A stretch of DNA of 64,000 nucleotides from Zetaproteobacteria bacterium CG_4_9_14_3_um_filter_54_145. Lineage in GTDB: Bacteria > Pseudomonadota > Zetaproteobacteria > Mariprofundales > Mariprofundaceae. The first letter of the stretch is position 1; the number at the start of each line of letters is the position of its first letter. The stretch covers positions 1-64,000 of the forward strand of contig PFXI01000079.1 of the NCBI GenBank assembly GCA_002791575.1, in the 5' to 3' direction. Positions 55,712 to 64,000 of this stretch are shown one piece after another. Position numbers and translations under genes: made by a program. The notes under the pieces are model-generated. The model was not told the origin of the DNA. It made no database searches and saw nothing but the letters and a program-made list of their open reading frames with translations.

Positions 55712-55725
55712 GTAGAGGAATAAGG

Positions 55726-55752
55726 CCCGGGGCAGTGTCCCCGGGTTTTTTT
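55726..55752 (+). terminator. Rho-independent terminator
   Basis: CCCGGGG and CCCCGGG pair around CAGTGT, followed by seven T. It lies 14 bases after the PilZ gene and ends the sigma-28 operon, just before the convergent diguanylate cyclase gene. Confidence 0.92.
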
Positions 55753-56983
55753 ATGCGTTGGCGACAGTCACCTGATTGCGGCCGTTCTCCTTGGAGCTGT
55801 AGAGTGCTTTGTCGGCTGATTTGAATGTTGAAGCATGGGGCGTGCCTTGCGTGTGGGCGGCAACGCCTATGCTTATGGTTACAGGCACGCTGCCCTGATC
55901 GGTTTTGAACGGCTGGATGGCGACCGCCTGACGCAGTGCTTCAGCCAAAGCGGCGCTGCCTTGCAGCTCGGTGTCGGGAAAGATAATGCAGAATTCCTCG
56001 CCGCCGACACGGGCCGCAAAGTCAGTGCTGCGGATACTCTCTTTCAGAATAAGTGCCAGTTGTCGCAGGATTTGGTCGCCGGCATCATGGCCGTATGTGT
56101 CATTTATTTTTTTAAAATAGTCAATGTCACAGATGAGAAAACAGAAGCCACTATCGCCCAGTGTGTTGAGAAATTCAGCCAGATGTCTGCGGTTGGCAAG
56201 TCCTGTTAACGGATCATTGCGTGCTTCTGATTCGGCCAGGGCGAGTTTACCGGACATGGTATTGAGTTGTTCAAGGTTGCTCTGTATGTTGCTCTGCAGT
56301 TTCGCGCTGGCACTGGCCAGCTTGGTGCCTGCAAGCACAATGCCCATGCGGGCATGCTGCAGCAGTTGGCGGGCCTGTTCGGCATCATGCGGCAGTTCCT
56401 GGTCCAGAAGTTGTTTGACCTGCAGCAGTTCCGGTGACTCTTCGCCTGCTTCCTTCAGTAGCTCGGAAATCGCATCCAGCGAAGGAGAGAGTGCCTCAAC
56501 GAGTTGTTGCAGCTCCTGTCTGAGTTCAGCATTCTGTTTCAGATGTATGCTCAGACAGCTGTTCAGGTGGCGTGTTTTCTCCAGCAGGGAGGTCTCATGC
56601 GTCGGTCGTTGCCCTATCAGGGTGCAGCACTGATCCATCATGCGGCAGGCTGCCGGAATGTTCTGCAGTGCGTCCATGAGCAGGGATTGACGCTGTTCGC
56701 CATGAGCCCCGACCGACTGACGCGCCGATGGCGGTATTTCACCATCGGGTCCCGGACGCAAAAGCGCACCGTGTTCGGCATCCAGTAGTCTGGCCGTGAG
56801 TTGGCTGAGCCATAAGTAGGTGGCCGCCGGTACTGCAGGTTCCCGTTGCATCTCTTCCAGATCAGCAATCATGCGGCGGGTTGTGGTGCGTAGCGAAAGA
56901 TCATCAGGCATGGCTGCAATGATAATCGGGCGAATGGTATCCATATCCTCCAGTAGTTGCTGGAGTACCTGTCTCTGGCTCAT
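55751..56983 (-). CDS. diguanylate cyclase (GGEEF) with helical N-terminus
   Basis: 410 residues. Residues 1-245 are mostly helical with no membrane segment or known sensor; a coiled coil leads into the GGDEF domain (from NDPLTGLANRRH). The active site is GGEEF, and RSTD five residues before it is an I-site for product inhibition. It should make c-di-GMP from two GTP. It is 13 bases downstream of the small FliX-like gene and convergent with the c-di-GMP-degrading operon. Confidence 0.92.
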   Translation of the reverse strand: MSQRQVLQQLLEDMDTIRPIIIAAMPDDLSLRTTTRRMIADLEEMQREPAVPAATYLWLSQLTARLLDAEHGALLRPGPDGEIPPSARQSVGAHGEQRQSLLMDALQNIPAACRMMDQCCTLIGQRPTHETSLLEKTRHLNSCLSIHLKQNAELRQELQQLVEALSPSLDAISELLKEAGEESPELLQVKQLLDQELPHDAEQARQLLQHARMGIVLAGTKLASASAKLQSNIQSNLEQLNTMSGKLALAESEARNDPLTGLANRRHLAEFLNTLGDSGFCFLICDIDYFKKINDTYGHDAGDQILRQLALILKESIRSTDFAARVGGEEFCIIFPDTELQGSAALAEALRQAVAIQPFKTDQGSVPVTISIGVAAHTQGTPHASTFKSADKALYSSKENGRNQVTVANA

Positions 56984-56996
56984 CAGCGACTCAGGA

Positions 56997-57371
56997 TTAT
57001 AGTGAACGCATGCGTTCGATCTCGACCGCCAGCAGTATCTCTGCCTGTGTCAGTGTTCTGAGGTCGCTGCCCGATGTCAGTTGCTGGTGCAGGGTGGCAC
57101 GCAGTTGCTCGATATTGTCGACCAGTTCCTGTGTCGGTGTATCACCTGATTCCAGACACTGCATGGCCTGATCCAGTAGTGATATGCTCTCTTGCAGCGA
57201 TTGCCAGGCGTGTTCCGGACGGGCGCCGTCGCCGTTTGTCTGCTGCTCGCCGGCAGGTTGAACGTCGGTGATTTCAGCTTCGAACAGGGCGTGAAAAACG
57301 CCGTCGGAGCGGCTTTGTCCGGAAGCCCTGGTCTGCTTGCCTCTGATCGGAAGATTATTCTGTATTTTCAT
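56997..57371 (-). CDS. small helical protein, possibly FliX-like
   Basis: 124 residues, start preceded by GAGGA. The polar N-terminus (IRGKQTRASGQ) and helical C-terminus (ISLLDQAMQCLESGD; EILLAVEIERMRS) have the general layout of FliX-type flagellar assembly regulators, but the similarity is weak. It shares a probable transcript with the diguanylate cyclase. I would treat the family name as a guess. Confidence 0.45.
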   Translation of the reverse strand: MKIQNNLPIRGKQTRASGQSRSDGVFHALFEAEITDVQPAGEQQTNGDGARPEHAWQSLQESISLLDQAMQCLESGDTPTQELVDNIEQLRATLHQQLTSGSDLRTLTQAEILLAVEIERMRSL

Positions 57372-57450
57372 GGCACCCGTTCCTCATTCGCAGATTCAGT
57401 AATAAATTCAGCAAGAAATGGGCCAGCGCAATGCTGCAGCGGTTGAATGC

Positions 57451-57720
57451 TTATTTTACTGCCTGATCGATATGAATGCTAAGGGCGTGGATATATTTCG
57501 GGAACAGGCTTGCCAGAGCCTGATTGATCATGCGGTGGCACTGCAGGCGAGATTTGCCGGCAAAATGTGCCGCGCCAATGCGCAGGTGGTAGTGACCACC
57601 GCCATGCTCCCTGACGCCAGCGTGGCCGGCGTGTTTCCACGACTCATCCTCAATAACGAGCATGTGCGGGTGAAATGCTTCCGTCAGCAGGGCATGGATG
57701 CGTTCTGCGGTTTCGTTCAC
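57451..57720 (-). CDS. BolA-family protein
   Basis: 89 residues. The BolA fold is shown by HMLVIEDESWKHAGHAG, GHYHLRI and the C-terminal RMINQALASL. BolA proteins work with monothiol glutaredoxins in Fe-S handling and affect stress morphology and biofilm. Start is GTG overlapping the stop of the yhbY gene (GTGA), so the two are coupled. Confidence 0.88.
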   Translation of the reverse strand: MNETAERIHALLTEAFHPHMLVIEDESWKHAGHAGVREHGGGHYHLRIGAAHFAGKSRLQCHRMINQALASLFPKYIHALSIHIDQAVK

Positions 57721-57995
57721 GCCTGTTTCTTCTGCTTGCGATAGAGGATGTAGGTTTTGCCGATATGATCAACCACTTCTGCATGGCTTTGCGAGGCCAG
57801 CTCAAGTCCGCTGAGCTTGCACTGATCACGATCTTCGCCGGAGATGTGGACCTTGATCAGTTCATGGATATCCAGGGCCTGTTCTGTTTCAAGAACCAGA
57901 CTTTCAGTGATACCCTTCTGCCCGACACGAATGACAGGTTTGAGGTGGTGTGCACGCGCTTTAAGATCCTTGCGCTCTTTGCTGCTTAAGGCCAT
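57717..57995 (-). CDS. yhbY: YhbY-family CRM-domain RNA-binding protein
   Basis: 92 residues from the ATG at 57995 (GGAGG upstream); a longer in-frame start has no support. One CRM domain: LKARAHHLKPVIRVGQKGIT with the GxxG loop (GQKG), then HELIKVHISG. It associates with pre-50S ribosomal particles in E. coli. Operon with bolA. Divergent from the diguanylate cyclase at 58112. Confidence 0.9.
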   Translation of the reverse strand: MALSSKERKDLKARAHHLKPVIRVGQKGITESLVLETEQALDIHELIKVHISGEDRDQCKLSGLELASQSHAEVVDHIGKTYILYRKQKKQA

Positions 57996-58111
57996 ATTAT
58001 CCTCCGATGGCGAATCATAGCATTCGTTCATGGAGAAGGTATATCATTTGCTTTTTTTTAATGCTGTGAATAGCGGTCATAAGGGTGGGGCTTATTTTGC
58101 TAGAGGGTGAT

Positions 58112-59002
58112 GTGAAGACACTACGGGAAGACCCGCATCGGGCAGTCATTCTGGGGGCGGGCCGCGGTGGCACGGCAATTCTTGAGATGTTGCAGAACGA
58201 AGACCTGGTCAGCGTGGTGGCAGTCGTCGATATTGACCCTGATGCACCGGGCCTGAAGATGGCACGCGAGTTGGGTATTCCTGTCTACCATAATGCCGAG
58301 CTGGCACTGCGTGCCTCTGCGCCCTGTGTGGCGTTCAATGTGACGCACAATGAGATGCTGGAGGCGGTCGCATCTGAAGTGCTTGGTGCAGGTGGCGTGA
58401 TTGGCGGGCTGGAGGCCCGTCTGATCTGGCGTATTATCTCGAACATGAGAGATGCTCAGGATGAGCTGCATTTTCAGGCCAGTCATGATGTGTTGACCGG
58501 CTTGTACAACAGACGCCATATTATGACACAGTTGCATCAGGGGGTATCCCAGGCGATGCGCTATGGTCATTCATATGCTGTTGTAGTGATGGATCTGGAT
58601 CACTTCAAGCAGGTTAATGACAGCTATGGTCATGCAGCGGGAGACAAGGTGCTCTCTACCATGGCCTCGGTACTGAAAGAGTGTGTTCGCGATGCCGATA
58701 TTGCCGGCCGTTGGGGTGGTGAAGAGTTTCTGGTGCTACTGCCGCATACCGATCTGGATGGGGCAAGAGTGGCGGCCGAGCAGTGGCTGAAGCGGATCGT
58801 TGCGTCACCTCTGGACGTCGGTGACGGGCAGTCTGTACATGTCAGTTTTTCCGCCGGTGTTGCTGTGCTGGATCCGGATGGCGGCAGTAAAGGCGTACAG
58901 GATATTGAGCTGCAGGTTGAGTCACTGCTGCATCTGGCAGATATGCGTATGTATATGGCCAAGGAGACCGGGCGTAATCGTGTTGTTGTCAGCGGGGAGT
59001 AA
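58112..59002 (+). CDS. Rossmann-fold sensor fused to diguanylate cyclase
   Basis: 296 residues from the GTG at 58112 (AGAGGG upstream; GTG at 58085 is an alternative). Residues 8-110 form a nucleotide-binding-like fold: AVILGAGRGGTAILEML (GxGxxG type), VVAVVDIDPDAPG with an acidic end of strand 2, then AFNVTHNEM. From 125 on lies a GGDEF domain (SHDVLTGLYNRRH) with intact GGEEF and an RDAD I-site. So an NAD(P)- or CoA-type ligand could tune c-di-GMP synthesis. Ligand identity is inferred only from the fold. Confidence 0.85.
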   Translation: MKTLREDPHRAVILGAGRGGTAILEMLQNEDLVSVVAVVDIDPDAPGLKMARELGIPVYHNAELALRASAPCVAFNVTHNEMLEAVASEVLGAGGVIGGLEARLIWRIISNMRDAQDELHFQASHDVLTGLYNRRHIMTQLHQGVSQAMRYGHSYAVVVMDLDHFKQVNDSYGHAAGDKVLSTMASVLKECVRDADIAGRWGGEEFLVLLPHTDLDGARVAAEQWLKRIVASPLDVGDGQSVHVSFSAGVAVLDPDGGSKGVQDIELQVESLLHLADMRMYMAKETGRNRVVVSGE

Positions 59003-59119
59003 ACAGTTGGCGGGCAGCACTTGTGCGCAGCCATGCCTGCGCTGGCGTGTAAGGCTGTGAAGCCACTGCACCGCAGTGCAGCCGAATCCGCAGCGCTTGC
59101 AGCATCTGAAGAGAATCAG

Positions 59120-60613
59120 ATGCCTGCCCGTTTCCCCCTGCGCATCCCGATCCGCTGGCGTTGGGCCATGCTGGTGGGCTTTGCCGTAGTTGTAGCGGTG
59201 GTCGTTCTGTTTTTTATTATTCTGGATATCGAGCGAGAAGCATGGTTGCAGAATCAGGCCGGGCAGGCCGAGTTGCAGGTGGACCGTCTGGCCGATGAGT
59301 TGAAGCTGCCACTGCTCTCCGGCAGTCGCGCGGAGACCGATCTGGTTGTGCAGAAGTTTCTCGAGAAGGTGCCGACTGTGCTGGGCGCATTGGTCAGGCA
59401 TGCCAATGGCAAGGTCAAAAAATATGGCGGTACGGGCTCCGTGAAGGCCGTGCTGAAGGCGGATGTGGGTAGTGTACAGGTGCGCCGAGTGCCGGGTAAA
59501 TCACTGTGGTATGCCCGCGCGGTGATGTATGCAGGCACACCGCTGGCCATGGTGGCAGTACGCTTTTCCGAGCAGGAGTGGAACCATATAGCCGGCAGGC
59601 TGGTACAGAAAATTTCTATCGCGGCGGTGCTGGTCGCCATGTTCTCGGCCATTCTTGTCTTCTGGATATCGGGGCGCATGTCCCAGCCGATTGAAATGCT
59701 GGCAGAGGCGGCACGCAAGGTGGCTGGTGGTGATTACCGCGTTCGCCTGCCTGTGCGCGGCAATAATGAAATCTCTGATGCCGTAGCCCAGTTTAATGCG
59801 ATGACGCGTGAGCTGGAACACAAGGAAGAGATCAGGGATGTGTTCAGCCGCTACCTCAATCCCAAGCTTATCTCCGATGTGTTTGCCGGTGGCTATGCTG
59901 ATATGGAAAGTCACCGCCAGCCGGTATCGGTACTGTTTGCCGATATGGTGAAATTCACCTCATTTTCGGAGTCCAGTGAGACCGAACATGTTATTCAGGT
60001 GTTGAACAATCATTTTGAGGTGTTTCATCGTGTTGTTGCCTATTACGGCGGCCATGTCGATAAGTATATCGGCGATGCGTTGATGGCCGTGTTTAATCAT
60101 CCGATCAATGATGTCGCACATGTGCGCCATGCAGCTATGGCTGCGCTGGCCATTGATATGGCCTGTGATCGACTGGGGGTGATACGCGAGGATGGTGAGG
60201 CGATTACATTCAGGCTGGGGCTCAATTGCGGTCAGGCGATTGTAGGCAATGTGGGGGCTGCGCAACGGATGGAGTATACGGTTATCGGCGATGCCGTGAA
60301 TGTAGCTTCCCGTATGGGAGCCCTGGGCGGCGGGCGCGATCTGGTTATGTCCCGGGATACATTCGAGTTGCTTGGCGACGGTTTCGGGTTTGCGTCCATC
60401 GGTGAATGCGAGATCAAGGGTGTCAGTCGCAAAATTGAAGCGGGTGTGGTGACAGCGGCAAGTCAAACTGTGCTGCATGATATTAAATCCGCGGTGGATT
60501 TGGCATTCAACGATGATTTGTCACAGGATGGGCGCTGCATTGTTCGGGAGACGATAGCCGGGGAACCGGCTGGAGAGCGGACCGAAGGTGACAATATGAC
60601 AGGAGACGTGTGA
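59120..60613 (+). CDS. class III adenylate cyclase with HAMP domain
   Basis: 497 residues from the ATG at 59120. Membrane helix 1 (about 14-36), a periplasmic sensor (40-155), membrane helix 2 (about 160-180) and HAMP (185-240) precede the cyclase domain. LFADMVKFT and GDALMAVF supply the metal aspartates; Lys in VDKYIGD and Asp in VIGDAVN favour ATP over GTP. It would signal a periplasmic stimulus through cAMP. Upstream in-frame starts from 59021 would place a polar stretch before the helix. The lipoprotein gene overlaps its stop by one base. Confidence 0.88.
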   Translation: MPARFPLRIPIRWRWAMLVGFAVVVAVVVLFFIILDIEREAWLQNQAGQAELQVDRLADELKLPLLSGSRAETDLVVQKFLEKVPTVLGALVRHANGKVKKYGGTGSVKAVLKADVGSVQVRRVPGKSLWYARAVMYAGTPLAMVAVRFSEQEWNHIAGRLVQKISIAAVLVAMFSAILVFWISGRMSQPIEMLAEAARKVAGGDYRVRLPVRGNNEISDAVAQFNAMTRELEHKEEIRDVFSRYLNPKLISDVFAGGYADMESHRQPVSVLFADMVKFTSFSESSETEHVIQVLNNHFEVFHRVVAYYGGHVDKYIGDALMAVFNHPINDVAHVRHAAMAALAIDMACDRLGVIREDGEAITFRLGLNCGQAIVGNVGAAQRMEYTVIGDAVNVASRMGALGGGRDLVMSRDTFELLGDGFGFASIGECEIKGVSRKIEAGVVTAASQTVLHDIKSAVDLAFNDDLSQDGRCIVRETIAGEPAGERTEGDNMTGDV

Positions 60614-61800
60614 TGCCCCGCTCAGGATGCCTGTTGCTTGCCATAGCCGTACTTTTCACCTCCCTGTTTGCCGGTTGTGCGTCGGGTAAATATGCTCTGA
60701 CTGCCCCGGATATGCTGATTGCCGGTGGTGAGTACATTGGCCTGATCAACTCATATACCATGATTCGACAGGATTTTGATAGTGGCAGAATTATGCGGGC
60801 GCGGGCCAGAGTGCTGGCTCTGCCAAAGGATCATGCCGATTACGAGCGGGCACAGGCCTTTCTGAAGAATACAATTGAACCGGCTCGTATGCGTGTGTTT
60901 GTTCACTACCTGCATATGGCGCAGCAGCGGGAGGCAGACAAGCTGTGGTCGGAAGCGATGTGGGCTTACGATCAGGCAGGTTCCGTGACGATCAAGCCTG
61001 AAATCATGCAGGCCAAACGGACTGAAATGGAGATCAGGCTGCGCCAGCTGCGGCTGGATGAATTGATTGTACACCGGCGCACCCTCGATCAGCTGCTACT
61101 GGCTGATGCGCATCATTATGATGCGCCCCGGGGGCTGGACCCGAATGATGAGACGTATGGACGTCTGCGTGAAGCATACAATGACCAACTCGACGAGCGG
61201 GCCTCACTGGCGATCAGGGAGGCCAGAAGGCAGCTGCGCAAAGGATTGCCAGAAATTGCCTATATGGAGATAGAATCGTATCTGCGTATGCAGCCGGGCG
61301 CATCAGGAGGCATGCTGTTGCGTGACGAGATCCTGGCGGCCATGCCCAAGGGGCTGGTGATTCCACCGTTGCCCGGCAAGGCCTCACCGGGCAGAAAGTC
61401 CAAACTCACAGGTTCCGATGGAACCGATCAGCCGGTGAGTGAGGCGCAGGTTGAGGCGGCCCTGAAAAAGGATGAGCTGATCCGGGCCAGAACACTTGTG
61501 CATCAGTTCCGGCGCAGTGGCGGCAGCGGTGCCGACAGGTTGCTGGCAAAAGTTGAGAAGCAGGTGGCGGCAAGGGCTGCGGAGCTGTTTGCCAAAGGCA
61601 GCAAGGCTTTTCGTCAGGAGAAACTGGCATCGGCTATCGGATACTGGCACGAAGCGGTTGATCTGAAGCCGGATGAGCCCGAATATGTCGAAGCATTGCG
61701 CAGGGCAAGGCAGTTACAGGAGCGTTTAAGCCTGCTGCGCGGACAGGTAGAAAATGACAAGAATGCCCCGGGCGGCAGCAGCGTATCTGAAAAGGAGTAA
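60613..61800 (+). CDS. TPR-like lipoprotein
   Basis: 395 residues, ATG at 60613 after AGGAG. Signal peptide 1-20 ends in the lipobox LFAGC, so it should be a lipoprotein. The rest is helical, with clear TPR-like units near the end ([36 protein letters not shown]). The family is unknown. Coupled to the cyclase upstream and one base from ispG downstream, it could be a partner of the cyclase sensor domain or an envelope scaffold. Confidence 0.75.
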   Translation: MPRSGCLLLAIAVLFTSLFAGCASGKYALTAPDMLIAGGEYIGLINSYTMIRQDFDSGRIMRARARVLALPKDHADYERAQAFLKNTIEPARMRVFVHYLHMAQQREADKLWSEAMWAYDQAGSVTIKPEIMQAKRTEMEIRLRQLRLDELIVHRRTLDQLLLADAHHYDAPRGLDPNDETYGRLREAYNDQLDERASLAIREARRQLRKGLPEIAYMEIESYLRMQPGASGGMLLRDEILAAMPKGLVIPPLPGKASPGRKSKLTGSDGTDQPVSEAQVEAALKKDELIRARTLVHQFRRSGGSGADRLLAKVEKQVAARAAELFAKGSKAFRQEKLASAIGYWHEAVDLKPDEPEYVEALRRARQLQERLSLLRGQVENDKNAPGGSSVSEKE

Positions 61801-61801
61801 T

Positions 61802-62908
61802 ATGCAGGATGTGATTGTAAAACCACGCAGGGAAACAAGGCAGGTGCAGGTTGGCAGTGTAAGCGTTGGCGGTGATGCACTGGTCGCAGTGCAATCGATG
61901 ACCAATACGCTGACCACCGATATTGATGCGACGGTAGCGCAAATTCATCGACTGGCAGAAGCGGGTGCCGATATTGTCCGTGTCTCTGTACCTGATCCGG
62001 AGTCGGCGGCAGCCATGCCCGAGATTCTGGCGCAAACCGATGTGCCGCTGATCGCGGATATCCATTTCAGTTATAAAATGGCGCTGGCTTCACTGGAAGC
62101 GGGTGTGCACGGCCTGCGTCTGAATCCGGGCAATATCGGCAGCCGTGAGCGTGTGGAGCGGGTGGTCAGGGCAGCCGCCGAACGGGGAGTATCGATCCGT
62201 ATCGGTGTCAATGCCGGTTCACTGGAGAAAGAGCTGAATGAGAAGTATGGCGAGCCGTGTGCCGACGCCATGGTCGAGTCGGCCATCAACCATATTCGTA
62301 TCCTTGAGGATATGGACTTCCATGATATCAAGGTATCGTTGAAGGCCAGTAATATCCCGATGACAGTGGCGGCCTACCGCAAGCTTGCGGCGCTGGTTGA
62401 TTATCCGCTGCATCTGGGGATCACCGAATCGGGTAGCCGTTTTGGTGGTACGGTAAAATCCTCAATCGGCCTTGGCCTGCTGCTGGCAGACGGCATAGGA
62501 GACACCATTCGCGTGTCGCTGGCCGCCGAGCCGGAGGAGGAGGTGAAGGTTGGTTTTGAGATCCTCAAATCTCTGGGGCTGCGTCATCGGGGTATCAACC
62601 TGATTGCCTGCCCGAGTTGCGCACGTCAGAAGTTCAATGTCATTGAAGTTGTGGCGGAGCTCGAACAACGGCTGTCGCATATCCACGAAAATATGGATGT
62701 GGCGGTGATCGGCTGCGTGGTCAACGGACCCGGTGAGGCAAGAGAGGCGGATGTCGGTATTACCGGCGGTTATCCGGTGCATATGATGTACCGCGACGGT
62801 GAGAAGTCTGAAAAGATCCGCAGCGGCAACATGGTCGATCAACTGGTCGAGGAAGTGGAGAAACGGGCGGCAGCGATACGCGAGCAGCAGGGGAACGAAG
62901 AGAAATGA
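61802..62908 (+). CDS. ispG: 4-hydroxy-3-methylbut-2-enyl diphosphate synthase
   Basis: 368 residues from the ATG at 61802 (AAGGAG upstream). It reduces MEcPP to HMBPP in the non-mevalonate isoprenoid pathway with a 4Fe-4S cluster. Ligands appear as CPSC and [17 protein letters not shown] at the start and NAGSLEKEL are also typical. hisS overlaps the stop by four bases, a pairing common in proteobacteria. Confidence 0.96.
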   Translation: MQDVIVKPRRETRQVQVGSVSVGGDALVAVQSMTNTLTTDIDATVAQIHRLAEAGADIVRVSVPDPESAAAMPEILAQTDVPLIADIHFSYKMALASLEAGVHGLRLNPGNIGSRERVERVVRAAAERGVSIRIGVNAGSLEKELNEKYGEPCADAMVESAINHIRILEDMDFHDIKVSLKASNIPMTVAAYRKLAALVDYPLHLGITESGSRFGGTVKSSIGLGLLLADGIGDTIRVSLAAEPEEEVKVGFEILKSLGLRHRGINLIACPSCARQKFNVIEVVAELEQRLSHIHENMDVAVIGCVVNGPGEAREADVGITGGYPVHMMYRDGEKSEKIRSGNMVDQLVEEVEKRAAAIREQQGNEEK

Positions 62909-64000
62909 GTGCGAAAAAACTGCAGAGTATACGTGGCATCCATGATGGTTTGCCGGTTGAGGTAGCCCGCTGGCAGCGGGTAGAGCAGGCCGCACGCAAG
63001 GTGTTCGGCGGCTATGCCTTTGCCGAGGTGCGCATGCCGATACTGGAGCCGACAGAGCTGTTTGTGCGATCGGTCGGAGAGGATACCGATATTGTCTCCA
63101 AGGAGATGTATGCCTTTACCGATCAGGGGGGCGATAACATCTGTTTGCGGCCGGAAGGTACGGCCGGCGCCGTGCGCGCCTGGTTGCAGGGCGGACTGAC
63201 CCGGGCTGGCGCCCAGCGCTGGTACTATATAGGGCCGATGTTCCGGCGCGAACGGCCGCAAAAAGGGCGTTTGCGTCAGTTTCAGCAGATTGGCGTGGAG
63301 ATGTTTTCTGCGCCGGGTCCCGTTGAAGATGCGGAAGTGCTGGCGATGGCGCATGCTTTTTTGTGCGAGTTGGGTATTCCGGATCTGACGATGGAGATCA
63401 ACTCGCTTGGCTGCGATGCCTGTCGCCCTGCCTATAGGGAGAGGCTGGTAACCTATCTGCAGGCGCGTGCAGCGTGTTTGTGCGAAACCTGTGTGGAGCG
63501 TATTGCACGCAATCCCATGCGGGTGCTCGATTGCAAGGTGGCAAGCTGCCAGCAGGAGTTGGCCGATGCGCCGGAGATGGTCTGCCACCTGTGTGATGAG
63601 TGTGATACGCATTTCACCACGGTGCAGAAGGGGCTGGATGCCCTGCAGATCCCTTACCGCGTGAATCCGCGCATTGTGCGCGGGCTGGATTATTACAATC
63701 GCACAGCCTTCGAGATCGTGACCGACAAGCTGGGTGCGCAGGGTACGGTGCTGGCCGGTGGTCGTTATGACGGACTGGTGCAGGAGCTGGGCGGCCCGGC
63801 CACGCCGGCAATCGGTTTTGCCGCCGGTATTGAGCGCCTGGCGATGTTGCTGGAAGATACTGATGCGGCAGTGCCGGATGTTGCTGTTGTAGCGCTCGGT
63901 GAAGCAGTACATGGCTATGCACTGGCACAGGCAGATTTGCTGCGCAAGGCGGGCCTGTCGGTGGTGCACTGCGGCGGTGGCAGCGCCAAGCGCCAGTTCA
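62905..64000 (+). CDS. hisS: histidyl-tRNA synthetase, cut by the window edge
   Basis: 365 residues visible; the 3' end lies outside. Class II signatures: [11 protein letters not shown] at the start, motif 2 [18 protein letters not shown], the HisRS-specific [12 protein letters not shown] and GGRYDGL. A Cys-rich stretch between them (CETC, CHLCDEC) may bind zinc. It charges tRNA-His. Starts in the ATGA overlap with ispG. Confidence 0.96.
   Translation, partial: MSAKKLQSIRGIHDGLPVEVARWQRVEQAARKVFGGYAFAEVRMPILEPTELFVRSVGEDTDIVSKEMYAFTDQGGDNICLRPEGTAGAVRAWLQGGLTRAGAQRWYYIGPMFRRERPQKGRLRQFQQIGVEMFSAPGPVEDAEVLAMAHAFLCELGIPDLTMEINSLGCDACRPAYRERLVTYLQARAACLCETCVERIARNPMRVLDCKVASCQQELADAPEMVCHLCDECDTHFTTVQKGLDALQIPYRVNPRIVRGLDYYNRTAFEIVTDKLGAQGTVLAGGRYDGLVQELGGPATPAIGFAAGIERLAMLLEDTDAAVPDVAVVALGEAVHGYALAQADLLRKAGLSVVHCGGGSAKRQF

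Noticed and set aside
56997-57371. confident FliX assignment
   Set aside because: Only the general helical layout and a few C-terminal residues agree, so the name is kept as a possibility, not a call.

Overview
The window is dense, about half-GC DNA from a free-swimming, surface-attaching Gram-negative bacterium. It carries a full chemotaxis operon, a large flagellar basal-body and export operon, type IV pilus genes, a LapD/LapG adhesin-release pair, an ispG-hisS block, acetate kinase with phosphotransacetylase, and many c-di-GMP proteins. The gene set suggests a proteobacterium. A Zetaproteobacteria- or Gammaproteobacteria-like lineage is my inference; no rRNA is present to settle it.

Layout: 1-1090 is an AT-richer, poorly coding edge with IS21-like terminal repeats and one small orphan gene. 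1093-13907 is the chemotaxis locus, all on +: an Aer-like receptor split into a PAS protein and a TM-HAMP-MCP protein, a very large ion-channel-like protein, cheY, hybrid cheA, cheW, a second receiver, cheB, cheR and a cytoplasmic CZB receptor. 14021-15108 is a decayed putative metalloprotease gene. 15422-18738 is ackA-pta. 18829-26917 is aroE-pilB-pilC-pilS-pilR-pilD-coaE, then rho. 29109-30218 (-) holds a HAD phosphatase, the SRP RNA, a series of small hairpins and tRNA-Ser(GGA). 30285-32927 (-) is lapD-lapG.

33092-52528 (-) is the flagellar block, in transcription order: an NtrC-type response regulator, a TPR protein, a second sigma-54 activator, flgB, flgC, fliE, fliF, fliG, fliH, fliI, fliJ, a motE-like gene, a second channel-like protein, fliK, flgD and flgE. 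52734-55752 (+) is an operon behind a close match to a sigma-28 promoter: small protein, receiver, receiver-GAF-HD-GYP, PilZ. The rest holds two diguanylate cyclases, bolA, yhbY, an adenylate cyclase, a lipoprotein, ispG and the start of hisS.

The most striking feature is a pair of paralogous giant membrane proteins, one inside the che operon (3013-6573) and one inside the fli operon (37689-40532). Each has two tandem voltage-sensor-like helix bundles, an S5-pore-S6 unit with a DPGN/DPGT-type filter reminiscent of plant CASTOR/POLLUX/DMI1 channels, a 12-residue EF-hand-like loop 27 residues before the filter Asp, and a large cytoplasmic part with RCK/Rossmann-like segments. Their placement suggests an ion- or calcium-linked input to chemotaxis and flagellar function. 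This is inferred from sequence and context only.
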